Assembly: GCA_910577605.1 (NCBI GenBank)
Contig: CAJTON010000012.1
Span: 50,502-67,053 of the forward strand
Direction of reading: 5' to 3'
DNA length: 16,552 nt
From: an uncultured Butyrivibrio sp.
Lineage (GTDB): Bacteria; Bacillota; Clostridia; Lachnospirales; Lachnospiraceae
Within the stretch, counting starts at the first letter, position 1. Every line of letters starts with the position of its first letter. Of the stretch, positions 6,894 to 13,647 are shown in pieces. The translations under genes were made by a program, and so were the position numbers. Under the pieces are notes generated by a model. It was not told the origin of the DNA. It did no database searches and saw only the letters and a program-made list of their open reading frames with translations.

Positions 6894-7589
6894 CTAAAAT
6901 CCGTTTCCGGCACAGACAGTCATAAAATACACTCTGTCGGCGCCGCCCGCCTTTAATGTCAACGCGCACTCATCTATCGTAGCGCCGGTCGTATAAATAT
7001 CATCCACCAGTATTACACATTTATATCTTACACCATTTTTGTCAATTTGAAAAGCATTTTCTATATTATTATTGCGTTCCCTGTCGTTAAGTTCCTTCTG
7101 AGGCTTTGTTTTCTTCACCCTCACAAGCGTATCCGCGTCCGTTCTGATGCCCGCCCTGCGCCCTATCTCCTTTGCGAGGACCTCAGCCTGATTATAACCC
7201 CTGCTTCTGTAACGCGCCTTGTGCAGAGGCACCGGAATAAGCGCCTGCGCCTGCCATTCCCTCGCGATCGCTTCGTACCGCTCCCAGAGAGTCTGCGCGT
7301 AAAAGCCCGCGTACTCCCGCCTGCCGCCGTATTTGAAAGCATACATTGACTTTTTCATCGCGTCGCTGTAACCGAACGCCGCCACTCCCCTGTCAAAATT
7401 ATGTTTTTTCACGGTACAGTCGCGGCAGAATTCCCGTTCCTCCCCGTCAAGCTGTTTGCCGCATTTAAAGCAGTAAGGCTGACGTATTTTCATTATTTTG
7501 TCGCCGCATCCCGGACAGAGCCATGTTCTCGCGCCTCGCCTCACGAGAAGCGCCTCGTCGCAGACGGGACATCTGGGAGGATAAAGCAA
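6894..7589 (-). CDS. comFC: ComFC-family phosphoribosyltransferase-like protein
   Basis: The product is ComFC/ComF, needed for DNA uptake in competent bacteria and related to phosphoribosyltransferases. An N-terminal zinc finger is visible (YPPRCPVCDEALLVRRG, then CPGCG, CFKCG, CRDC). After it come LIPVPLHKARYRSRGYNQAE (a family signature) and the PRPP-binding loop VILVDDIYTTGATIDECA. The given start is a TTG at 7589 with no visible ribosome site. A better ribosome site (AGGAGG, 7641-7636) lies 10 nt before an in-frame ATA at 7625, which would add 12 residues (IKANQIISALHG). That helix is the usual N-terminal lead of ComF proteins. The gene sits directly after recD2 and 11 nt before yvyF. Competence itself is not proven by this gene alone. 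Confidence 0.9.
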   Translation of the reverse strand: MLYPPRCPVCDEALLVRRGARTWLCPGCGDKIMKIRQPYCFKCGKQLDGEEREFCRDCTVKKHNFDRGVAAFGYSDAMKKSMYAFKYGGRREYAGFYAQTLWERYEAIAREWQAQALIPVPLHKARYRSRGYNQAEVLAKEIGRRAGIRTDADTLVRVKKTKPQKELNDRERNNNIENAFQIDKNGVRYKCVILVDDIYTTGATIDECALTLKAGGADRVYFMTVCAGNGF

Positions 7590-7621
7590 ACCGTGTAATG
7601 CAGATATAATTTGATTAGCTT

Positions 7622-9892
7622 TTATTGCTGCACCGCCTCCTGTATTCTCTCCGCAAGCGAGGAAAACCGCCTGCTCTCGTTCTCATTCCGGATCATTTTG
7701 TAAAAAGTATTTTCGCTTCCCACGATACATATGCATTTGCGCGCCCTAGTAACGGCTGTGTACAGAATATTACGGTTCATCAGCATCCTCGGTCCGTCCA
7801 GAAGCGGCAGCACCACCGCCGGGTACTCGCTGCCCTGCGATTTATGCACAGTCACCGCGTACGCGTGTTCAAGCTCCTCAGTCTCCTTAAAGCTGTACGT
7901 AACGAATTTTTCGTCGTCAAAACAGACCGTAAGCTCCGACATCACGAGATTTATCTCGTCAACAACTCCCATATCGCCGTTAAAGATACCCATGCCCGTC
8001 TCGACAGAAATGCCGTTTTTACCCCTTATCTCCCACGAGATCTTGTAATTGTTGCGCGTCTGCATGACTTTGTCTCCCTCGCGGAAGATCACGCCGCCAA
8101 GCTCTTTTTCAATCTTATCCAGCGACGGCGGATTCAGAAACTGCTGTAAGACCGAGTTGAGCTTCTCCACTCCGAGCAGTCCTTTTCTCGTAGGCGTAAG
8201 CACCTGAACTTCGCCCGGCGCGCAGCCGGTATATGCCGGAAGCTTTGTTCGCACGAGGGTAACCGCAGCGTTGATTATAGAATTGGCATCGTTTCTTTTA
8301 ACAAAAGGAAAATCCTTGCTCGACGGACCTATCTCAAACATTTCGCCTTCGTTTATCTTATGCGCGTTCACTATTATATCGCCCGCCTCCGACTGTCTGA
8401 AAATTTTGCGCAGCTTGACCACGCGAAAGCAGTCCGACGCTATTATATCTTTAAGCACGTTGCCCGGTCCCACCGACGGCAGCTGGTCCGCGTCACCCAC
8501 AAGAATAAGTCTCGTCCCCACGCTTACCGCCTTGAGCAGACTGTTCATAAGAAAAATATCCACCATTGACATCTCGTCTATGATTATAACGTCCGCCTCA
8601 AGCGGATTGTCCTCATTGCGCTCAAAAGCGGCGTCTCTGCCGTCCTCGGCAAGATTCCCGGAAAGCTCAAGAAGGCGGTGCACTGTCTGTGCCTCCCGTC
8701 CCGTCGCCTCCGTCATTCTTTTGGCGGCGCGGCCGGTGGGCGCGGCAAGCTGTATCTCCTTGCCGAAGCTTTCAAAATACCTTATCATCGTATTGATGGT
8801 GGTGGTTTTTCCCGTACCGGGACCTCCTGTGATTATAAGCACGCCGTTGACTGCCGCCGCTTTCACCGCCTCGCGCTGCATAGGCTCAAGTTCGATGCCT
8901 TCCCTTCTCTCTATCGCGCGTATATCGCGCTCAAGCGCCTCCGTGTCCGCAGCGCCTTCCCCGGCAAGCTCAACAAGCCTGTGCGCCGCCGACAGCTCAG
9001 TGCGGTAAAGTGAGGAAAGATAAACAGCCTTGCCGTCCCCGGCGTACCGCACCGTTATTTTACGCTCTATCATAAGCTCAGTGAGTATGTCCTCGCTCCC
9101 TGTTATTTCAACACCAAGTATGTTCTCCGCGTATTCTATCAGCATTTCCAAAGGAAGATAAACATGTCCGCCCGCCATGGCTCTTGAAAGCGTATAAAGA
9201 ACGCCGCTCTTTATCCTGTACGGGGAATCCGGTTCAACTCCGGCGTTTCTCGCTATCTCGTCCGCTATCTTAAAGCCCACGCCCTCCATATCGTCCGCAA
9301 GCTTATATGGGTTCTCGCGTATTATGCTGTAAAGATTCTCGCCGTATTCCTTGTATATCTTGACGGCAAGATTCATGCCGATTCCCAGTTTCCCCAGAAA
9401 AATCATAGCCCGGCGCATATCTCTTTTCTCGACTATCTGGTCGGCGATCTCCATAGCCATGCGTTCGCTTATTCCTTTTATCTGCGAAAGCTCCTCGGGA
9501 TTCTGTTCAATAACGCGGAAAGTGTCCTCCTTAAAATGCCTGACTATCCTTGCCGCGAGAGCGGGGCCTACTCCCTTTATAGCCCCCGAGCCCAGATATC
9601 TCTCCATCGAATCAATATCCTCCGGCTGCGACTCCTCATAGCCCGTCACCTTGAACTGAACGCCGTAATTCGGATGTACGGTAAAATCTCCCCTGAAAAC
9701 TACGTATTCACCTGTATTGAGAAGATAAAGCGTCCCGACGCAGACCATGCTCTCATCTATATCCTTCGCATAGTCGGGATTGTCGTCCCGCAGCCTTCGC
9801 GCTTCCTCCGAGGAAAGCGCCACCTCCATTATCGTGTGCCCGCTCTCGGCATTCGTGTATATGATTCTCTCAACATAACCTTTGAGTTCCAA
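7622..9892 (-). CDS. recD2: RecD2 (YrrC-type) ATP-dependent 5'-3' DNA helicase
   Basis: A 756-residue SF1B helicase of the RecD2 type, which acts in DNA repair and replication fork maintenance without RecBC. The N-terminus is an OB-like region (ELKGYVERIIYTNAESGHTI). Helix-hairpin-helix segments follow (SGAIKGVGPALAARIVRHF and LSQIKGISERMAMEIADQI at about 100-160). The helicase core has Walker A GGPGTGKTT at about 356, Walker B IIIDEMSMVD at about 437, GDADQLPSVGPGNV, and C-terminal motifs AYAVTVHKSQGSEYP and NILYTAVTRARK. I chose the TTG at 9892, with GGGAG 6 nt upstream. An ATG at 9934 would add 14 residues starting inside the preceding terminator. The stop lies next to comFC. No flagellar role is implied. 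Confidence 0.93.
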   Translation of the reverse strand: MELKGYVERIIYTNAESGHTIMEVALSSEEARRLRDDNPDYAKDIDESMVCVGTLYLLNTGEYVVFRGDFTVHPNYGVQFKVTGYEESQPEDIDSMERYLGSGAIKGVGPALAARIVRHFKEDTFRVIEQNPEELSQIKGISERMAMEIADQIVEKRDMRRAMIFLGKLGIGMNLAVKIYKEYGENLYSIIRENPYKLADDMEGVGFKIADEIARNAGVEPDSPYRIKSGVLYTLSRAMAGGHVYLPLEMLIEYAENILGVEITGSEDILTELMIERKITVRYAGDGKAVYLSSLYRTELSAAHRLVELAGEGAADTEALERDIRAIERREGIELEPMQREAVKAAAVNGVLIITGGPGTGKTTTINTMIRYFESFGKEIQLAAPTGRAAKRMTEATGREAQTVHRLLELSGNLAEDGRDAAFERNEDNPLEADVIIIDEMSMVDIFLMNSLLKAVSVGTRLILVGDADQLPSVGPGNVLKDIIASDCFRVVKLRKIFRQSEAGDIIVNAHKINEGEMFEIGPSSKDFPFVKRNDANSIINAAVTLVRTKLPAYTGCAPGEVQVLTPTRKGLLGVEKLNSVLQQFLNPPSLDKIEKELGGVIFREGDKVMQTRNNYKISWEIRGKNGISVETGMGIFNGDMGVVDEINLVMSELTVCFDDEKFVTYSFKETEELEHAYAVTVHKSQGSEYPAVVLPLLDGPRMLMNRNILYTAVTRARKCICIVGSENTFYKMIRNENESRRFSSLAERIQEAVQQ

Positions 9893-9921
9893 TTTTTTCT
9901 CCCGTATAAAATATATAGTAC

Positions 9922-9961
9922 AAAAAAGCCGCACGAGTCCCCGAAAGGGTCCCCGGACGGC
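9922..9961 (-). terminator. Rho-independent terminator after flgJ
   Basis: On the minus strand an imperfect 15-bp GC-rich stem (arms GCCGTCCGGGGACCC and GGGGACTCGTGCGGC, loop TTTC, several G-U pairs and mismatches) is followed by TTTTTTG. It lies 31 nt after the flgJ stop and ends 29 nt before the recD2 start, closing the mbl/flagellar rod unit. Confidence 0.78.
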
Positions 9962-9992
9962 TATTCTGCTGTTATAATGCCTGAATGTTGAT

Positions 9993-10343
9993 TTATTTTA
10001 TCCCGTAATTGCGTTTCATCTGCTCAAAAAGCTGCTTTGCCAAGCCGATTCCGTCGCCGCGCTCGGTGGCGCTTTTTGCGTATTCCTGATACAGATTATC
10101 CTTAAACATATCCTCATGCGTCATTCCCGAATCGTCATCCTCGTCCTTGGGAATCATCCGCTCCATGCCCTTGAACACCTGCTCAAGGAAATATGCCTCA
10201 AACGACTTGCAGACCTCCATAAGCTCCTCTTCAGTAGCCTTTGAGTAGTCCGTATTTTTAAGCTTATCCTCAAGCTGTGAAGTCGCCTGCGAATAATCGG
10301 TGTTGGCGTACATATTGGAAATGCCGCTAAGCATATCGCTCAT
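9993..10343 (-). CDS. flgJ: FlgJ-type rod-binding protein, without hydrolase domain
   Basis: A 116-residue protein carrying only the rod-binding domain of FlgJ. The core VCKSFEAYFLEQVFKGMERM, the acidic patch DEDDDSG and the end KDNLYQEYAKSATERGDGIG followed by LAKQLF match that domain. In enterobacteria FlgJ also has a C-terminal peptidoglycan hydrolase, which is absent here; a separate hydrolase must open the wall. It acts in rod assembly, in line with flgG just upstream (55 nt). A short repeat, NTDYSQAT and NTDYSKAT, lies at about residues 14-40. AGGAGG lies 9 nt before the ATG, in the motif shared with flgL. Confidence 0.88.
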   Translation of the reverse strand: MSDMLSGISNMYANTDYSQATSQLEDKLKNTDYSKATEEELMEVCKSFEAYFLEQVFKGMERMIPKDEDDDSGMTHEDMFKDNLYQEYAKSATERGDGIGLAKQLFEQMKRNYGIK

Positions 10344-10352
10344 ATCATCTTA

Positions 10353-10391
10353 CCTCCTGACACTCCCGCAAGGCTTAAGCGCCCGGCGGAG
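10353..10391 (-). promoter_or_regulatory. flgJ leader: hairpin plus shared CGGGAGTGTCAGGAGG motif
   Basis: On the minus strand CTCCGC (10391-10386) pairs with GCGGGAG (10369-10363) with one bulged G. The 3' arm begins the motif CGGGAGTGTCAGGAGG (10368-10353), which ends in the flgJ ribosome binding site. It differs from the flgL copy by one base. The stem-next-to-SD layout is the same as at flgL, which suggests a common role. Confidence 0.45.
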
Positions 10392-10398
10392 CTTTCCG

Positions 10399-11214
10399 TT
10401 ATCGTCTGAGAGCGTTCGCCTGACCGAGCATCTCATCCGAAGCCTGAATTGCTTTGGAATTCATCTCATACGCTCTCTGAGCGACGATGAGATTAACCAC
10501 CTCGTCAGCAACCTGCACATTGGAGCCCTCGACGCGTCCCTGTCTGATAACGCTTCTCTTGAGTTCGGGGTTATCCGCCTCCTCAACCGCCTCGCCCGAA
10601 GCGTCCGTCACCTTGAACATCGTACTTCCGACACTGTCAAAGCCGGCGGGATTAGTCACCTGATACATACCGAGCCTTATTCCGAGACTCTGGAGGTTAT
10701 TTTCCTCATCGGGATAGCAGAAGGTTCCGTCGGAGGTTACCACCAATTTGGAAACTTCATATGTATCGTCAAACTCGATCGTCATTCCGTCAGAATCAAG
10801 CACCGGATAACCTTCTGTGGTGCAGAGCATGAAGCCCTCGCCGTAAATCGCCATCTGGAAATTGCCGTTGCGCGTATAGTAAGTTTCACCGTTTACTCCG
10901 AGAACAGCAAAAAAACCTTCTCCCTCTATACCGAAGCCGTAGGGATTGGCTGTCTCCAAAAGCGGTCCCTGCCTAAACTGTGTCGTAATGGACGCGTTGC
11001 GCGTTCCTGTTCCGACCTGCGCGCCTATCGGCTTCGCGTCGCCGTTGGCGCTTGTGGATCTTGTCTGAAGCGTCTGATAGAGCAGCGACTTGAACTCCGC
11101 CGTTTTGGTCTTGTATCCCGTGGAGTTCACGTTCGCAAGGTTATTGGAAATAACGTCAACGTTGATCTGCTGCGCCTTCATTCCCGACGCGGCAGTGTAT
11201 AATGATCTCATCAT
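10399..11214 (-). CDS. flgG: FlgG, distal rod protein (FlhP type)
   Basis: A 271-residue distal rod protein, close to the usual FlgG length. The N-terminus MMRSLYTAASGMKAQQINVD followed by VISNNLANVNSTGYKT is the classic rod/hook signature. The internal PYGFGIEGEGFFAV and the C-terminal SNVQVADEVVNLIVAQRAYE followed by MNSKAIQASDEML are FlgG marks. This gene and the preceding one correspond to flhP and flhO of B. subtilis, placed after mbl there too. A purine-rich AAGGGGA lies about 12 nt before the first ATG, a longer spacing than neighbours; the gap to the flgF stop is 19 nt. Both rod genes probably share one transcript with flgJ. Confidence 0.93.
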   Translation of the reverse strand: MMRSLYTAASGMKAQQINVDVISNNLANVNSTGYKTKTAEFKSLLYQTLQTRSTSANGDAKPIGAQVGTGTRNASITTQFRQGPLLETANPYGFGIEGEGFFAVLGVNGETYYTRNGNFQMAIYGEGFMLCTTEGYPVLDSDGMTIEFDDTYEVSKLVVTSDGTFCYPDEENNLQSLGIRLGMYQVTNPAGFDSVGSTMFKVTDASGEAVEEADNPELKRSVIRQGRVEGSNVQVADEVVNLIVAQRAYEMNSKAIQASDEMLGQANALRR

Positions 11215-11233
11215 AAGTCGATCAATCCCCTTC

Positions 11234-12007
11234 CTATGTCATTCTTCCTAATGAAACAGTCTTTTCAAGAGTAGAGTCAATGGATTGTATAACCTTCTGA
11301 TTGCTTTCGTAATCTCTGGCTATCGCGATCAGCTCCACCATCTCGGACACGGCGTTGACATTGGACGCCTCAAGGTATCCCTGAAATACCCTGCAAGTCG
11401 GTTCCGTATTGGTCGCGCCGTCGATGGCGATGTACATATTCTCGCCGAATTTCTCAAGATAATCGTAATTCTCAAAGTCAACAAGCTGAAATCTGCCTAT
11501 TTCCTGACCTTCGCCCGTTATTCTTCCGGTTTCGTCAACCGTTATCTTAACGCCCTCCGGTATCACTATAAGCCCGTTATCCTCTCCCAAAACGAAATCG
11601 CCATCCTTGGTCATCAAAACCCCTTCGGCATTGACGGTAAAATTACCGTCCCTTGTATATCGAATTGATTCATTTCCGTTTCTGTCAGCGTAAGAAACCG
11701 CGAAGAATCCTTTCCCGCCTAACGCTATATCATAGGTATTGCCTGTTTCCTCAAGATTGCCGTCCTTGTAGTCGGTATATGTCTCTCCGACCTTAACGCC
11801 AAGGCTCATCCTGCCTATCGGCTGATGAATGTAATGCACCGAGCAGTCGTTTATCTTGATTCCCATAACCGCGTCGAATGTCTGCGACGTGGCTCCTTCT
11901 CTTTTATAAGCCGTTGTATCGGAATTTGCCATATTATTAGTTACCACGTCAAGACGGTTCATCTGATGCACCATACCCGTATGCGCCGTGTATAAACTTC
12001 TGACCAT
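11234..12007 (-). CDS. flgF: FlgF-type proximal rod protein (FlhO type)
   Basis: A 257-residue rod protein. The N-terminus MVRSLYTAHTGMVHQMNRLD followed by VVTNNMANSDTTAYK and the C-terminal EASNVNAVSEMVELIAIARD followed by YESNQKVIQSIDSTLEK are rod-family ends. It carries the FlgF/FlgG-type internal block IALGGKGFFAVSYAD. Being the first of the pair after mbl, it corresponds to flhO in B. subtilis. It is somewhat more diverged from the FlgG consensus than its neighbour, which supports the FlgF assignment. AAGGAG lies 9 nt before the ATG, and a sigma-A-like promoter is visible 27 nt upstream of that. FlgF versus FlgG naming is uncertain in Firmicutes; the rod role is not. Confidence 0.9.
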   Translation of the reverse strand: MVRSLYTAHTGMVHQMNRLDVVTNNMANSDTTAYKREGATSQTFDAVMGIKINDCSVHYIHQPIGRMSLGVKVGETYTDYKDGNLEETGNTYDIALGGKGFFAVSYADRNGNESIRYTRDGNFTVNAEGVLMTKDGDFVLGEDNGLIVIPEGVKITVDETGRITGEGQEIGRFQLVDFENYDYLEKFGENMYIAIDGATNTEPTCRVFQGYLEASNVNAVSEMVELIAIARDYESNQKVIQSIDSTLEKTVSLGRMT

Positions 12008-12040
12008 AGCCTTTAACTCCTTACCTCCCTTTTTGGGCTG

Positions 12041-12068
12041 CTTATAATTTATCCAAAGGGCGTATGAA
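12041..12068 (-). promoter_or_regulatory. Candidate sigma-A promoter for flgF-flgG-flgJ
   Basis: The minus strand has TTCATA (12068-12063), a 16-nt spacer and TATAAG (12046-12041); agreement with TTGACA/TATAAT is 4/6 and 5/6. Transcription would start near 12034, about 27 nt before the ATG. No sigma-28 motif is seen here, in line with the rod genes being earlier than the flgM operon. The mbl-flgF gap (120 nt) holds no strong terminator, so read-through from mbl is also likely. Confidence 0.4.
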
Positions 12069-12127
12069 CCCTAAAGATCACTTAAAGTAAATTCTCAGGG
12101 CGTCCCATGCCCCATTCCGCTTAATGC

Positions 12128-13114
12128 CTATCTCTCTCCCGCGAGAAACTCAATAAACTTGCCGGTCCCTATCGCAACCGCGGTCATAGGGTCCTCCGCG
12201 GTCATCGTGTTGATGCCGGTCTTATCCTCGATAAGCTCCTCAAGTCCCTGCAAAAGACTTCCTCCTCCCGTAAGGACCATGCCTCTGTCGGCAATATCCG
12301 CCGCAAGCTCCGGCGGCGTCTTTTCAAGAACGCTGTGAATGGCCTCGACTATCTGCGAGGTCGCCTCTTTAAGCGCCTCCTCTGTCTCCGCCGAGGTTAC
12401 CGTAACCGTCTTGGGAAGTCCCGTGACAAGATTACGTCCCCTTATATCCATTGAAACGACCTCCGCCCTCGGATAAGCGCTGCCTATCTTGATCTTGATG
12501 TCCTCGGCAGTCCTCTCACCGATAAGGAGATTGTGTTTTTTACGCATATAACGCACGATAGCTTCGTCAAAATCGTCTCCGGCGATCTTGATCGAGGTGC
12601 TGACCACGGTGCCGCCAAGCGAAATCACCGCGATGTCGGTGGTTCCTCCTCCGATGTCCACTATCATATTGCCGCAAGGCCTTGAAATATCTATTCCCGC
12701 GCCGATAGCAGCCGCGATAGGTTCCTCAATAATAGCAACCTCCCTTGCGCCTGCCTGATATGTCGCGTCCTCAACCGCCTTTTTCTCAACCTCCGTAACG
12801 CCGCTCGGCACACAGACGCTGATTCTTGGTTTCTTTATGACCTTCTTGCCTAATGCTTTTTCTATAAAATATTTGAGCATCTTCTCGGTTACGGTGTAAT
12901 CCGATATAACACCCTGGCGCAGCGGCCTGACCGCAACGATATTGCCCGGAGTCCTTCCAAGCATCAGTCTCGCCTCTTCGCCTATCGCCTTAATCTTATT
13001 GGTATCTCTATCAAATGCCACAACAGACGGCTCTTTCAAAACAACTCCCTTGCCCTTAATATACACAAGGATGCTGGCTGTCCCTAAGTCAATTCCGATA
13101 TCCGTACCTATCAT
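12128..13114 (-). CDS. mbl: Mbl, MreB-family actin-like cell shape protein
   Basis: A 328-residue MreB-family protein of full length. It polymerises into membrane-bound filaments that guide cell wall synthesis in rod-shaped cells. The phosphate-1 loop GTDIGIDLGTASILVY, phosphate-2 loop IVDIGGGTTDIAVISLGG and the adenosine motif VLTGGGSLLQGLEEL are all visible. I name it mbl rather than mreB because it lies between spoIIID and the flhO/flhP-type rod genes, exactly as in B. subtilis; sequence alone does not separate the paralogues. There is no minCD or mreCD nearby, which fits. The ATG has AGGGG 6 nt upstream. Confidence 0.9.
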   Translation of the reverse strand: MIGTDIGIDLGTASILVYIKGKGVVLKEPSVVAFDRDTNKIKAIGEEARLMLGRTPGNIVAVRPLRQGVISDYTVTEKMLKYFIEKALGKKVIKKPRISVCVPSGVTEVEKKAVEDATYQAGAREVAIIEEPIAAAIGAGIDISRPCGNMIVDIGGGTTDIAVISLGGTVVSTSIKIAGDDFDEAIVRYMRKKHNLLIGERTAEDIKIKIGSAYPRAEVVSMDIRGRNLVTGLPKTVTVTSAETEEALKEATSQIVEAIHSVLEKTPPELAADIADRGMVLTGGGSLLQGLEELIEDKTGINTMTAEDPMTAVAIGTGKFIEFLAGER

Positions 13115-13199
13115 CTTATTCCCCTTTCGCTTGAATAAAGTATATTTTCATCTGCCCGTAAAAAAATTGCAGAATTCCATACTACACACATACATTGAC

Positions 13200-13228
13200 A
13201 TTATATACAATATCCCGCAAATTTAAAA
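13200..13228 (-). promoter_or_regulatory. Candidate sigma-A promoter for mbl
   Basis: The minus strand has a perfect TATAAT (13205-13200), with TTTTAA 17 nt upstream as a weak -35 (3/6). The start would fall about 80 nt before the mbl ATG, downstream of the spoIIID terminator. The -10 is convincing; the -35 is not, so the exact sigma factor is uncertain. Confidence 0.5.
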
Positions 13229-13248
13229 GAGGTAATTTTGAAAAATAC

Positions 13249-13294
13249 AAAAAAAGGAAACTCTGCATACATTATCGGCAGATTTTCCTTTTTT
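13249..13294 (-). terminator. Strong terminator after spoIIID
   Basis: A long A/T-flanked stem: AAAAAAGGAAAA (minus 13294-13283) pairs with TTTCCTTTTTTT (13260-13249) in the outer part, and TCTGC/GCAGA in the inner part, with one mismatch and a roughly 11-nt loop. Runs of T on both strands make it potentially bidirectional. It lies 13 nt after the spoIIID stop and separates spoIIID from mbl. Confidence 0.85.
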
Positions 13295-13307
13295 GTTAAT
13301 AGTTTCG

Positions 13308-13559
13308 TCAATGTTTATGCAAATATTTTTCTCTGGTGGCAAGACCGCCGCGGATATGCCGCTCCGATTTGTTTACATCCAGCACCTTCCTCGCCTCCTG
13401 CGCCAAAGTCGGATTCACTCCCTTAAGACGCTCGGTGATATCCTTATGTACCGTGGATTTGCTTATTCCAAACTCCTTTGCGGTCTGCCGTACTGTCGCT
13501 TTATTCTCCACAATGTATTCCGCCATTCTGACGGCGCGTTCTTCGATATATCCTTTCAA
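13308..13559 (-). CDS. spoIIID: SpoIIID, mother-cell sporulation transcription factor
   Basis: SpoIIID is a small DNA-binding regulator that, with sigma-E, switches mother-cell gene expression during sporulation. The protein is 83 residues; it matches the B. subtilis protein through KGYIEERAVRMAEYIVENKA, the HTH TAKEFGISKSTVHKDITERL and the basic KSERHIRGGLATREKY. I chose TTG at 13559: GGGG lies 6 nt before it, and its first residues align with the B. subtilis N-terminus. The ATG at 13574 (MQGTP added) has no ribosome site and lies only a few nt from the expected transcript start. Its presence implies an endospore-forming lineage, though not that this strain sporulates. It is a single-gene unit between manC and mbl. 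Confidence 0.94.
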   Translation of the reverse strand: MKGYIEERAVRMAEYIVENKATVRQTAKEFGISKSTVHKDITERLKGVNPTLAQEARKVLDVNKSERHIRGGLATREKYLHKH

Positions 13560-13574
13560 AGGTGTCCCCTGCAT

Positions 13575-13588
13575 GGTTGTTTGTACAT
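13575..13588 (-). promoter_or_regulatory. Two overlapping SpoIIID-like binding sites at the spoIIID start
   Basis: On the minus strand ATGTACAAAC (13588-13579) and ACAAACAACC (13584-13575) each agree at 9 of 10 positions with the published SpoIIID consensus WWRRACARNY. They cover the region from the -10 edge to just past the expected transcription start. This suggests autoregulation by SpoIIID; binding is inferred. Confidence 0.45.
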
Positions 13589-13615
13589 TCTATGCAGAAG
13601 GATACGCTTATAGCA
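13587..13615 (-). promoter_or_regulatory. Sigma-E-like promoter for spoIIID
   Basis: The minus strand has CATAGAAT (13594-13587), 7 of 8 with the sigma-E -10 CATACAAT, and TGCTATA 14 nt upstream as a weak -35. In B. subtilis spoIIID is transcribed by sigma-E. A start near 13580 gives a 21-nt leader to the TTG codon at 13559, with its ribosome site between. Confidence 0.5.
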
Positions 13616-13647
13616 CAGCAACAGACAATGCGGTAATAACGCCTTTT

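Noticed and set aside
6883..6969. Longer N-terminus for yvyF overlapping comFC
   Set aside because: No ribosome site, and the extra residues come from the comFC coding sequence in another frame. The ATG at 6882 has AGGAGG.
8271..9008. 245-codon Ser/Ala/Pro-rich open frame opposite recD2
   Set aside because: Low-complexity composition is what the reverse of helicase codons gives; no start signals.
9893..9934. Upstream in-frame ATG for recD2
   Set aside because: It starts within the U-tract of the flgJ terminator and lacks a ribosome site; TTG at 9892 has one and fits the family N-terminus.
10300..11202. 300-codon open frame on the plus strand opposite flgG
   Set aside because: Antisense to an intact rod protein gene, with no recognisable domain and no promoter or ribosome site.
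12098..12112. Possible terminator after mbl (GGGC/GCCC hairpin)
   Set aside because: Only 4-5 bp and no T-run follows on the minus strand, so read-through to flgF is likely.
13195..13200. TTGACA on the plus strand upstream of mbl
   Set aside because: No fitting -10 at 16-18 nt and no plus-strand gene downstream; the stretch reads better as the mbl promoter on the other strand.
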